A stretch of DNA of 64,000 bases from Apodemus sylvaticus. Lineage: Eukaryota; Chordata; Mammalia; Rodentia; Muridae. Position 1 is the stretch's first letter. Each line of letters opens with the position of its first letter. The stretch lies in NCBI RefSeq assembly GCF_947179515.1, contig NC_067473.1:103294282-103358281 (forward strand), read 5' to 3'. Positions 43,727 to 53,881 of this stretch are shown in pieces. Under the pieces are notes generated by a model, which had not been told where the DNA came from, did not search any database, and worked only from the letters and a program-made list of their open reading frames with translations. A program made the position numbers and the translations under genes.

Positions 43727-46204
43727 ATATAGATTTCTACAAAATGAGATTATGGCTACGCAACCAATTCTAGCTATTTCCTTTCTGTTCAAATTATGAC
43801 TATTTCTAAATTCTGCAGAAAGACAACCTAGAATAATCACCTCTAGACACCCAAGTCCAGAGAACTGGGATGATGACTCTTCATAACTTCTTCAAGCTGA
43901 ATATAGGTGTTGAAATATCTTTGAAGGGGAGGAAGGGTAGGGAAAATGGGGGAGTTGGTTGGCCTTAAGAAGGCCACACCAACGATTGTTTTATTCTCTT
44001 ATGCCTGTGTCCTGACTGGATCTGTTTCAAAATCTAAGAGATCAGGCATTCAAAGCAGGTCAGTTCAGCATGTCTGAAGATGAGACTCAACAAGGCTGTA
44101 TATTCTGTAATATATAAATCTCAAAACAAATTTTTTGTATCATCAAGATAACTTTTTTGTTTGATTCTCTGCAATCTAGTTTATCAGTGGGTCTCCCTTC
44201 ATCATATCTGATCCTTATTATTCAGGGAGGTGTATAGACCCTTATCACATTTTCTAAAAACACAAAGACCAAACCTTTCTCCCAAATCAGCATATCCTTG
44301 AGCCAGTAATGAGAAAAACCTTTATTTTTACCTCTCTTTCAGAGGAATAATATAACCACAAAACTCAATATCACACCCATTTTGAAAATTAAAACAATCT
44401 AAAACAAATGAAGTAAACTAAAGCACTGTATGTGCCTATTCTTAGGATTTTTCTGTTTTGTCATGCCAGGAAATTAACCCAAAATTCCCATGGTGTCCAT
44501 GTTCAAAGAATATGAGTTATCCTTCAGGACTTCAACCCTTCCCTAAAATAGCTGTTTTCATACAATCCCCCCTATTGTTCTTAAAAACTTTTTGCTTATT
44601 GTAAAAGCCTATTCTCAGGCCTTTTTCCTAATATATCTTGTCAGGAGAATCAACCCAAAATTCCCGTGGAGCCAACATTCAAAGAATATGTTAGTTATCC
44701 TTATCATACCATCTTTAAAAGAATTGATTAGCACTTCTATCTATACCTTCTTATAAGCAGGCATCTTGTCAAACCAGAATTTAAACCCAAAATTATCATG
44801 AAGCCCATGAAGAATTCCCATGAAGAATTTGAGTATACTGTATGACTTATTAAAACAATATATCTTTATACCATCTTTAAAGCAATTAATAAAAACTCTC
44901 ACTAATATCTGCCTATAGGAAGCAGGTAGTTTATACTTGTTAAGCTCTCTGCCTAGAGCAGCCATCCTGTTATACCAGCTATCTGTTATGCTCTCCTCCT
45001 GGAGCCACAGACGTCTATTAATTAATACCTGTTCATAGCAGACAATTATCACTGCCCTCTCTACTTGAAGTCAGTGACTAATTTTCCCTATTCTAGTTCT
45101 GGACTTCGGGCAAAATTTGCCACATGATTCAGACAAAATCTATATTTAAATGTCTCCTAAAAGCAAATAATTCCAATTTTATAAATTCACAGTTAAATCA
45201 ATATCTGCCCCAAGATGTAGGCAGCTTTCATTCTCCAGCTCTCTGACTCAGAGCAGCCATCTTGTCAATCCAGGCGCTTACTACATCCAGGATAGCTCCA
45301 GAGAAGCTCAGATGCTCCAATCTCCTTCCAGCTTCTCTAGATACAGACAGCTTCTCCTGGACCTGTTCTTCTGACCTATCCTCAGATGGCTCCACAGACC
45401 CTGAACAGCAAGGAAGCAGCCAACGTTCCTAAGACTGGACAAACATCCCCCATACCCATTCTTCTGTGTTCCTCAGAGACACATCACCACCAATGTCAGC
45501 ATGAAGCATCCAGATACCACAATGACCCTATTCCTGCTTTGCCGTAATCTTTATTTAAATTTTTCTTTTTTAATTAAATCAAAACTGGGGAATGTTGTAT
45601 ATCCAGTTTCACAACTGACAATTATCAAAAAATGGAGCATGTTAGTTAGACGCGCTTGCTTGATTTGTCTGCAGAGTCTCTTAGCTTTTAGACTCATTTC
45701 ACCAGTCAGCAGTTGAGGTTTTAGAAGCATGTTATGCATGTCCCAATGTCACACATGAGGGAAGAATATCTCATACATTTGAAGATGAGTTTTTCTTGGA
45801 GTCTGAAATCTATAATAGGCAGAATGCCTTATCCTTATATTTATACCTATATTGTATATCTGTATCTTTCATTTTTTGTCTATAGTGGTGATCCATAGGT
45901 TTTAAAAATGTAAAACATCCAGAGCTTTAGTACTTAGTAAATATGCTAAGAACATTTTAGACATGTTTTGGTGTTTGTCTTGATTTTTTTTTATAAATTT
46001 TTATTTGCTATTAGGACAGTGAAATTGCACACTTAAACTATCTTAATAGAATTTGACAAGGACAGACTTCATAACTTTTCAGATTTTTAGTTCAAGATAT
46101 TTCTAAGACCAAAGTGGTATTGACTACTACTAAATTTGAATAATTAGTGAACTGTTGATCGTCTACCTTGAGTGGGTTGGCATTATGGTTCTTTTCATTT
46201 TAAT
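43727..46204. other. Unassigned region with recurring degenerate blocks
   Basis: No gene recognised. 44434-45290 holds recurring blocks: GCCTATTCT...CAACCCAAAATTCCC...CATTCAAAGAATATG appears at 44434-44524 and again at 44607-44702 (offset about 173 bp), and GCATCTTGTCAAACCAG-type motifs recur near 44761, 44963 and 45258. This looks like the interior or LTR of a degraded retrovirus-like element, but I found no LTR pair, primer site or protein motif. The 103-codon minus frame (44741-45052) spans the blocks and shows no known domain. Confidence 0.4.
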
Positions 46205-46576
46205 CTTTTTTTATTCGATATATTTTTTATTTACATTTCAAATGATTTCCCCTTTTCTAGCCCCCCACTCCCTGAAAGTCCCGTAAGCCCCTTTCTCTCC
46301 CCCTGTCCTCCCACCCACCCCTTCCCACTTCCCCATTCTGGTTTTGCTGAATACTGCTTCACTGAGTCTTTCCAGAACAAGGGGCCACTCCTCCTTTCTT
46401 CTTGTACCTCATTTGATGTGTGGATTATGTTTTGGGTATTCCAGTTTTCTTGGTTAATATCCACTTATTAGTGAGTGCATACCATGATTCACCTTTTGAG
46501 TCTGGGTTACCTCACTTAGTATGATGTTCTCTAGATCCATCCATTTGCCTAAGAATTTCATGAATTCATTGTTTCT
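46205..46576 (-). mobile_element. L1 3' end (host of a nested L1)
   Basis: Antisense L1 from its tail (TTTTTTTATTCGATATATTTTT) through the C-rich 3' UTR and into the last ORF2 codons (CTTGGTTAATATCCACTTATTAG, CTTAGTATGATGTTCTC, CATGAATTCATTGTTTCT). A few more bases of it (TAATGGCTG) continue at 46809-46817 after the nested insertion, then it stops. Confidence 0.88.
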
Positions 46577-46798
46577 TTTTTTTTATTATTCGATATAATT
46601 TATTTACATTTCAAATGATTTCCCCTTTTCTAGTCCCCCCACTCCCCGAAAGTCCCGCAAGCCCCCTTCTCTTCCCCTGTCCTCCCACCCACCCCTTCCC
46701 ACTTCCCCGTTCTGGTTTTGCTGAATACTGTTTCACTGAGTCTTTCCAGAACCAGGGGCCACTCCTCCTTTCTTCTTGTACCTCATTTGATGTGTGGA
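46577..46798 (-). mobile_element. Nested L1 3' end inside the previous L1
   Basis: 222 bp: poly(T), ATTATTCGATATAATTTATTTAC, C-rich 3' UTR complement, CTGTTTCACTGAGTCTTTCC, ending GATGTGTGGA. It is flanked by exact TCATTGTTTCT on both sides (46566-46576 and 46799-46809), and the host L1 sequence continues after the second copy. Strongly 5' truncated; no ORF2. Confidence 0.9.
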
Positions 46799-46819
46799 TC
46801 ATTGTTTCTAATGGCTGTG

Positions 46820-47339
46820 GACTTCCCACATTTTGAAACCGATGATCCAGTTGGTGAAGAATCTTACTGTCAGGGGATCCTTGCCTTGTGTTTCTAGTTC
46901 CTCTTCTCCTGGCCTCGTGGGCCTCATATTATTTTTTCAGACATGGGTGGGAAGGCAATATTTCCTCTTTTCAGGTAAATATATAGTTTTCAGCAATTTC
47001 TTAAATGTCTACATTTGTATGAAGTAGAAATTCAGCCAGTATTCTCAACCTATGAAATTCATCACAGGACAGCTAAAAACTTCAGATATCTCCAAGTGAA
47101 GATGCTGGTTGGAGGGCATCTCCTCCTTCCAATGGCATCTTTGAAATAGAATTCCAGTAACATCTCCTGGGTGGAGGAATTGCTCTAAGTTTCCAGGTTG
47201 TGGGAAAAGTTGCACAGTACTTACTGAGCAAAACTCCTACCACCCCACCAAGGATATTTGAAACAATAGGTATTAAAGACATCCACACATATACAATCAT
47301 ATATAGAACACACGCACACCCACACACCCACACACACAA
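46820..47339. other. Unique non-coding stretch
   Basis: No gene recognised. CA-rich patch at 47309-47338. Confidence 0.45.
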
Positions 47340-47767
47340 TCTTTAAAGTGTTTCCTCACTGTTTATATTTCTTCTTTGGAGAATTTTCCATTCATTTCCA
47401 TAGCCCATTTTAAAATTTGGTTGCTTATTTTCTTGTTCTTGTGTGCTTTTTAGCTCGCTGTGCATTCTAGACACCAATCCTCTTTCAGATGAGTAGCTGG
47501 CAGAGGTCTGATCCCATTTTGTGGGCTTCCTATTAACTTGCTTTGGTTTTCTTTGCTGGTTTTCTCTCTGAGGTCCCATTTGTCAGTTGTTGGCTTTATA
47601 TCCTGTATTGGTGAGGTCTTATTAAGCAAGTCCTTACCTGTGCCTGTAAGTTGAAGTGTAAACTCTAATTTTATGTCTGGCAGTTTTAGGGCCCAAGGTC
47701 TTAGGTTGAGGTTAATGATTAGGGGAAATTTCTTCTTTGAGGGTGTGGCCTCTAGTAGGTTTACCAT
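47340..47767 (-). pseudogene. Old L1 ORF2 fragment
   Basis: The minus frame 47450-47767 contains TGTGKDLLNKTSPIQ and KPTTDKWDL, L1 ORF2 sequence between reverse transcriptase and C-terminus (compare GTGRKFMNRTPIAYALRS and DKWDLIKL at 49485-49793). Only about 105 codons stay open. Older than the full-length L1. Confidence 0.75.
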
Positions 47768-47829
47768 GTACCAGTGGAAAACTCACATCAATGCACATAA
47801 GGACAACACTGGTTGGACGTAGGGAATTA

Positions 47830-47894
<65 letters not shown>

Positions 47895-48010
47895 ATGAAG
47901 TTGGGAGGGAGACATGTTGACAGAACATAAAGGAATTGGAAGGAGGAAATGATGAATAGATGTGATCATGTTTTGTTGTATGCATGAATGAAATTCTCAA
48001 GAATTCATTT
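47830..48010 (+). mobile_element. Old L1 3' tail with (CA)n
   Basis: (CA)n of about 30 units at 47834-47893, then ATGAAGTTGGGAGGGAGACATG, GGAATTGGAAGGAGGAAATGATG and CATGAATGAAATTCTCAAG, resembling the 3' terminus of old murid L1 families. Opposite orientation to the neighbouring ORF2 fragment. Confidence 0.55.
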
Positions 48011-48344
48011 AATTTAGATTATGCCACAAGAAGAATTTTGTCTACTAAAGGAAGTGTTTTGTGGCTTCTCTGAAGTATGAATTACCAGCATTGATACCCT
48101 TACAGTTTTGGATCATTATTTATGCAAAGAGTATTTCTTGGATAACAGTACTCTGATGCCACAGCCATTATGGTAGCCAAGATGCTTTTAAGTGACTGTT
48201 GGTAGGCTGACATTTGTAGCATGGCCTCACTGAACAAGGAGATGATTTCTGTTCCAGATTGGCTTGTGTCAGCAGAGGTTTTGTTGTGTTACTCAGAATA
48301 GAGTGCATGTTAAAATTTATGAGCCATTTACTTCTGAAATTAAA
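48011..48344. other. Unique non-coding stretch
   Basis: No gene or named repeat. Confidence 0.45.
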
Positions 48345-48430
48345 TTTTAATTTTGTTTTTGAGCTTTGAGGATTAAACCTAGGACCCTGAATATACTAGA
48401 CAAGTACTCTACCATGGGACTACACCCAAG
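48345..48430 (-). mobile_element. tRNA-derived SINE fragment (ID/B4 type)
   Basis: GAGCTTTGAGGATTAAACCTAGGACCC, ATACTAGACAAGTACTCTACCATGGGACTACACCC is the antisense of the tRNA-like front (box A and box B region) shared by ID and B4 SINEs. Confidence 0.65.
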
Positions 48431-48474
48431 CACATAATTTATTTTGTTAACCATAATTCATGATTTGGAAATGA

Positions 48475-48514
48475 TTTGCATTTCCCTAAAGATTAATGAT
48501 GTTGAACATTTCTT
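48475..48514 (-). mobile_element. Older L1, left piece (target of the full-length L1)
   Basis: GATTTGCATTTCCCTAAAGATTAATGATGTTGAACATTTCTT is antisense L1 ORF2 sequence; it resumes at 54948-55041 after the insertion. Its last 16 bases are the left TSD copy. Confidence 0.85.
48499..48514. repeat. Left TSD of full-length L1
   Basis: ATGTTGAACATTTCTT, identical to 54932-54947. Confidence 0.92.
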
Positions 48515-48570
48515 CTTTTTTTTTTGAAGATGTGAGTAAACATTTATTTTTTTCCATTCTTCTTTTTTTT
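48515..48570 (-). other. Probable 3' transduction between two poly(A) runs
   Basis: Read on the minus strand: the L1 3' UTR ends in 8 A (48563-48570), then 37 bp of non-L1 sequence (48526-48562), then 10 A (48516-48525), then the TSD. The 37 bp contain AATAAA (48543-48548) about 18 nt before the second poly(A). This is what is expected when transcription passes the L1's own poly(A) signal and uses one in the flank of the source locus. Confidence 0.72.
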
Positions 48571-48807
48571 ATTGATATATTTATTTACATTTCAAATGAT
48601 TTCCCCTTTTCTGGAACCCCACTCCCTGAAAGTCCCATCAGTCCCCTTCCCTCCCCCTGTTTTCCTACCCAACCCTTCCCACTTCCCTGTTCTGATTTTG
48701 TTCTATACTGCTTCACTGAGTCTTTCCAGAACAAGGGGCCACTCCTCCGTTCTTCTTGTACCTCATTTGATGTGTGGAATATGTTTTGGGTATTGCAGTT
48801 TTCTAGG
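48571..48807 (-). other. L1 3' UTR
   Basis: About 237 bp after the ORF2 stop. On the L1 strand it carries a G-rich polypurine tract (C-rich at 48618-48690 on the plus strand), which could form a G-quadruplex, and ends AAATCATTTGAAATGTAAATAAATATATCAAT. The same 3' UTR type is present at 6400-6762, 13481-13632, 25297-25665, 46205 and 46577. Confidence 0.88.
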
Positions 48808-51800
48808 TTAATATCCACTTATTAGTGAGTGCATACCATGATTCATCATTTGAGACTGGGTTACCTCACTTAGTATGATGTTCTCCAGCTCCATCCATTT
48901 GCCTAAGAATTTCATGAATTCATTGTTTCTAATGGCTGAATAGTACTCCATTGTGTGGATATACCACATTTTTTGCATCCACTCTTCTGTTGAGGGATAC
49001 CTGGGTTCTTTCCAGCATCTGGCAATTATAAATAGGGCTGCTATGAACATAGTGGAACATGTTTCCTTATTACATGCTGGGGAATCTTTTGGGTATATGC
49101 CCAGGAGTGGTATAGCAGGATCTTCTGGAAGTGAGGTGCCCAGTTTTCGGAGGAACCGCCAGACTGATTTCCAGAGTGGTTGTACCAATTTGCAACCCCA
49201 CCAGCAGTGGAGGAGTGTTCCTCTTTCTCCACACCCTCTCCAACACCTGCTGTCTCCTGAATTTTTAATCTTAGCCATTCTGACTGGTGTAAGGTGAAAT
49301 CTCAGGGTTGTTTTGATTTGCATTTCCCTAATGACTAATGAAGTTGAGCATTTTTTTAAGATGTTTCTCCACCATCCAAAGTTCCTCAGGTGAGAATTCT
49401 TTGTTTAACTCTGTACCCCATTTTTAATAGGGTTGTTTGGTTTTCTGGAGTCTAACTTCTTGAGTTCTTTATATATATTGGATATTAGCCCTCTATCTGT
49501 GTAGGATTGGTGAAGATCTTTTCCCAATTTATTGGTTGCCGATTTGTCCTTTTGATGGTGTCCTTTGCCTTACAGAAACTTTGTAATTTTATGAGGTCCC
49601 ATTTGTCAATTCTTGATCTTAGAGCATACGCTATTGGTGTTCTGTTCATAAACTTTCTCCCTGTACCGATGTCCTCAAGGGTCTTCCCCAGTTTCTTTTC
49701 CATTAGCTTCAGAGTGCCTGGCTTTATGTGGAGGTCCTTGATCCATTTGGATTTGAGCTTAGTACAAGGAGACAAGGATGGATCAATTCGCATTCTTCTG
49801 CATGCTGACCTCCAGTTGAACCAGCACCATTTGTTGAAAAGGCTATCTTTTTATCCATTGGATGTTTTCAGCCCCTTTGTCGAGGATCAAGTGGCCATAG
49901 GTGTGTGGGTTCATTTCTGGATCTTCAATCCTGTTCCATTGATCTGCCTGCCTGTCACTGTACCAATACCATGCAGTTTTTAACACTATTGCTCTGTAGT
50001 ATTGCTTGAGGTCAGGGATACTGATTCCCCCAGACTTTCTTTTGTTACTGAGAATAGTTTTAGCTATCCTGGGTTTTTTGTTATTCCAGATGAATTTGAT
50101 AATTGCTCTTTCTAACTCTGTGAAGAATTGAGTTGGGATTTTGATGGGTATTGCATTGAATCTGTATAGTGCTTTTGGCAAAATGGCCATTTTAACTATA
50201 TTGATCCTGCAGATCCATGAGCATGGGAGGTTTTCCCATTTTTTGAGGTCTTCTTCCATTTCCTTCTTCAGAGTCTTGAAGTTCTTATCATACAGATCTT
50301 TCACATGTTTGGTAAGAGTCACCCCAAGATACTTTATACTGTTTGTGGCTATTGTGAAGGGGGTCATTTCCCTAATTTCTTTCTCAGCCTGCTTATCCTT
50401 TGAGTATAGGAAGGCCACTGATTTGCTTGAGTTGATTTTATAACCTGCCACTTTGCTGAAGTTGTTTATCAGCTGTAGGAGTTCTCTAGTGGAGTTTTTT
50501 GGATCACTTAGGTAGACTATCATGTCATCTGCAAATAATGATAGTTTGACTTCTTCCTTTCCAATTTGTATGCCTTTGACCTCCTTATGTTGTCGAATTG
50601 CCCGAGCTAGTACCTCAAGTACAATATTGAAAAGATAAGAAGAAAGGGGGCAGCCCTGTCTAGTCCCTGATTTTAGTGGGATTGCTTCAAGTTTCTCTCC
50701 ATTTAGTTTGATGCTGGCTACCGGTTTGCTGTATATTGCTTTAACGATGTTTATGTATGGGTCTTGAATTCCTGTTCTTTCCAAGACTTTAAGCATGAAA
50801 GGATGCTGAATTTTGTCAAATGCTTTTTCAGCATCCAATGAAATGACCATGTGGTTTTTTTCTTTGAGTTTGTTTATGTAGTGGATTGCATTGATGGATT
50901 TCCGTATATTGAACCAACCCTGCATCCCTGGGATAAAGCCTACTTGATCATGGTGGATGATCGTTTGATATGTTCTTGGATTCGGTTTGCAAGAATTTTA
51001 TTTAGTATTTTTGCATCGATGTTCATAAGGGAGATTGGTCTGAAGTTTTCTTTCTTTGTTGGATCTTTGTGTGGTTTTGGTATCAGCGTAATTGTGGCTT
51101 CGTAGAAGGAATTGGGTAGGGTTCCTTCTGTTTCTATTTTGTGGAATAGTTTGAAGCATATTGATGTTAGGTCTTCTTTGAAGGTGTGATAGAATTCTGC
51201 ACTGATACCATCTGGTCCTGTGCTTTTTTTTTGGTTGGAAGACTTTCTATGACCCCTTCTATTTCTTTAGGGGTTATGGAGCTGTTTAGGTGATCTATTT
51301 GGTCCTGATTTAATTTTGGTATTTGGTATCTGTCTAGGAAATTGTCCATTTCCTCCAGATTCTCCAGTTGTGTTGAGTATAGGCTTTTGTAGTAGAATCT
51401 GATGATTTTTTTGATTTCCTCAGTTTCTGTTGTATTCTCTCCCCTTTCATTTCTAATTTTGTTAATTTTGATACTTTCTCTGTGCCCTTTGGTCAGTCTG
51501 GCTAAGGGTTTATCTATCTTGTTGATTTTCTCAAAGAACCAGCTCCTGGACTCATTGATTCTTTGTATGGTTCTCTTTGTTTCCACTTGATTGATTTCAG
51601 CCCTGAGTTTGATGATTTCCTGTCTTCTACTCCTCCTAGGTGAAATAGCTTCTTTTTGTTCCAGGGCTTTCAGGTATATGCTCTCTCCATTTTCTTTTTG
51701 GAGGCACTCAGGGCTATGAGTTTTCCTTTTAGCACTGCTTTTTGTGTCCCAAAGATTTGGGTATGTTGTGCCTTCATTTTCATTAAATTCTAAAATGTCT

Positions 51801-52587
51801 CTGATTTCTTTCTTTATTTCTTCTTTGGCCAAGGTGTCATTGAGTAGAGTATTGTTGAGCCTCCATGTGTATGTGGGCTTTCTGTTGTTTTTGTTGCTAT
51901 TGAAAACCACTCTTACACCATAGTGATCTGATAGGAGGCATGGGAGTAGTTTGATCTTCTTGTATTTGTTGAGGTCTTTCTTGTGACCAATTATATGGTC
52001 GATTTTGGAGAAGGTACCATGAGGTCCTGAGAAAAAGGTATATTCTTTTGCTTTAGGGTGAAATGTTCTATAAATATCAGTCAAATCCAAATGGGCCAAA
52101 GCTTCAATTTGTTTTACTGTGTCCCTGTTTAGTTTCTGTTTTTCTGATCGGTCCATTGAGGAGAGTGGAGTGTTGAAGTCCCCCACAATTATTGTGTTTG
52201 GTGCAATGTGTGCTTTGAGCTTTAGTAAAGTTTCTTTTATGAATGAGGGTGCCCTTGCATTTGGAGCATAGATGTTCAGAATTGAAAGTTCTTCTTGGTG
52301 GATTTTTTCCTTTGACCAGCAAGAAGTGTCCCTCAGTGTCTCTTTTGATGACTTTAGGTTGAAAGTCAATTTTATCTGATATTAGAATGGTTACTCCAGC
52401 TCGTAAAATTGTCTTCCAGCATTTTACTCTAAGGTAGTTTTTGTCTTTGACATTTAGGTGTGTTTCCTGTATGCAGCAAAAGGTCCTGTTTCCTTATCTA
52501 GCCTGTTAGTCTATGTCTTTTTATTGGGGAATTGAGTCCATTGATGTTAAGAGATATTAAGGAATAGAGATTATTACTTCCTATCAT
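48808..52587 (-). pseudogene. ORF2: L1 ORF2: endonuclease and reverse transcriptase, broken
   Basis: About 3.78 kb, near the usual length of rodent L1 ORF2. The ATG (52585-52587) lies about 60 bp after the end of the ORF1 region. Order: AP-endonuclease domain (VGDFNTPLS and SDHYGV are visible in 51167-52369), reverse transcriptase with catalytic FADD at 50524-50535 (open frame 49843-50925, 360 codons), and a C-terminal part with a Cys-containing segment (CWRGCGERGTLLHCWWGC) ending at TAA 48808-48810. Lesions: in-frame TAG at codon 30 (52498-52500), a loss of about 5 nt near 52485, +1 in an A-run near 52303-52308, an expanded A-run at 51224-51232, a 1-nt loss near 50962, an extra base near 49852, and further shifts near 49500 and 49430. 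It encodes the nicking and copying enzyme of target-primed reverse transcription; this copy is dead. Confidence 0.9.
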
Positions 52588-52687
52588 TTTTGATGTTATT
52601 TTTATATTTGAGTGATTATCTTCTTTGGGGTTTGATGAAGGAAGGTTACTATCTTACTTTTTCCAGGTTGTAGTTTCCCTCCTTGTA

Positions 52688-53881
52688 TTAGAGTTTTCCT
52701 CCTATTATTCTTTGTAGAGCTGGGTTTGTGGAAAGATATTGTGTAAATTTGGTTTTGTCATGGAATGTCTTTGTTTCTCCATCTATTGTGATTGAGAGTT
52801 TTGCTGGGTATAGTAGTCTTGGCTGACATTTGTGTCCTCTTAGAGTCTTCATGAGATATGCCCAGGATCTTCTAGCTTTCATGGTCTCTGGTGAGAAGTC
52901 TGGTGTGATTCTGATAGGTCTTCCTTTATATGTTACTTGGCCTTTTTCTCTTACTGCCTTTAATATTCTTTCTTTGTTTAGTGCATTTGGGGTTTTAATT
53001 ATTATGTGACGAGAGGTATTTCTGCTCAGATCCAGTCTGTTTGGAGTTCTGTAGGCTTCTTGTATATTCATAGGTATCACTCTCTTTAAGTTGGGAAAGT
53101 TTTCTTCCATAATTTTGTTAAAGATATTTTCTGGCCCTTTCAGTTGTAAATCTTCACTCTTATCTATACCTATAATCCTTAGGTTTGGTCTTCTCATTGT
53201 ATCCTGGATTTCCTTGATGTTCTGGGATACAAGCTTTTTGCATTTTACATTTTCTTTGACTGTTGAGTCAATGGTTTCTATGGTATCTTCGGCATCTGAA
53301 ATTCTTTCTTTCATCTCTTGTATTCTGTTGTTTATATTTGCATCTATGGCCCCTGAGTTCTTCTCAAGGTTTTCTATCTCCAAAGTTGTCTCCCTTTGTG
53401 ATTTCTTAGTTGTTTCTACATCTGTTTTTAGATCCAGGATGGTTTTGCTCAGATCTATCATTTGTTTGTTTGTATTTTCCTGTAATTCTTTAAGAGATTT
53501 TTGTGTTTCTTCTTTCATGACTTCTGCCTCTTGACTCAAGTTCTCCTGCATTTCTTTAAGTTTTTTTTTTTTTTTTTGCGTTTCTTCTTTATTGGCTTCT
53601 ATCTCTTGAGCCTTATTCTCCTGCATTTCTTTAAGTGATTTTTGTGTTTCCATTATATGGGTTTCTAGCTTATTCATGTTCCCCTGTATTTCTTTAAAAG
53701 ATTCATTTATTTCCTTTTTGTGTTCTTCTAGTAGCATCATGATCAGTGATTTTAAATCCAAATCTTGTTTCTCTGGTGTGTTGGCATAACCAGGACTTGC
53801 TGATGTTGGAGAGTTTGGTTCAGATGCTGCCATATTGCCCAGATTTCTGTTAGTAGCGTTCCTGCGTTTGCCCTTTGCCAT
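52688..53881 (-). CDS. ORF1: L1 ORF1 RNA-binding protein, 397 codons open
   Basis: Encodes the trimeric RNA-binding chaperone that packages L1 RNA. ATG at 53879-53881; open to TAA at 52688-52690. Residues 1-45: basic, Ser/Pro-rich start (MAKGKRRN). 45-215: long coiled coil, which includes three imperfect 22-25 residue repeats at 77-99, 100-124 and 125-146, each with an ETQK-x-LKE-QEN pattern. The second repeat contains five lysines (103-107) encoded by an uninterrupted A17 (T17 at 53561-53577). About 230-325: RRM-like domain (RRPNLRIIGI, NIFNKIMEENFPNL). About 326-397: C-terminal domain (RPIRITPDFSPETMKARRSW, LLYPAKLSITIDGE). The TAA appears to be a nonsense change: 12 further in-frame codons follow before TAG at 52649-52651, and I recall the murid family tail being longer. 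Likely transcribed, if at all, from the upstream L1 5' UTR. Confidence 0.9.
   Translation of the reverse strand: MAKGKRRNATNRNLGNMAASEPNSPTSASPGYANTPEKQDLDLKSLIMMLLEEHKKEINESFKEIQGNMNKLETHIMETQKSLKEMQENKAQEIEANKEETQKKKKKLKEMQENLSQEAEVMKEETQKSLKELQENTNKQMIDLSKTILDLKTDVETTKKSQRETTLEIENLEKNSGAIDANINNRIQEMKERISDAEDTIETIDSTVKENVKCKKLVSQNIKEIQDTMRRPNLRIIGIDKSEDLQLKGPENIFNKIMEENFPNLKRVIPMNIQEAYRTPNRLDLSRNTSRHIIIKTPNALNKERILKAVREKGQVTYKGRPIRITPDFSPETMKARRSWAYLMKTLRGHKCQPRLLYPAKLSITIDGETKTFHDKTKFTQYLSTNPALQRIIGGKL

Noticed and set aside
44434..45290. Recurring blocks as a new defence or repeat-protein system
   Set aside because: No coding frame spans the blocks and spacing is irregular; a decayed retroelement is the simpler reading.
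50141..50443. Plus-strand frames of 60-167 codons inside the L1s (also 49507, 53091, 58594)
   Set aside because: Antisense shadows of ORF1 and ORF2.
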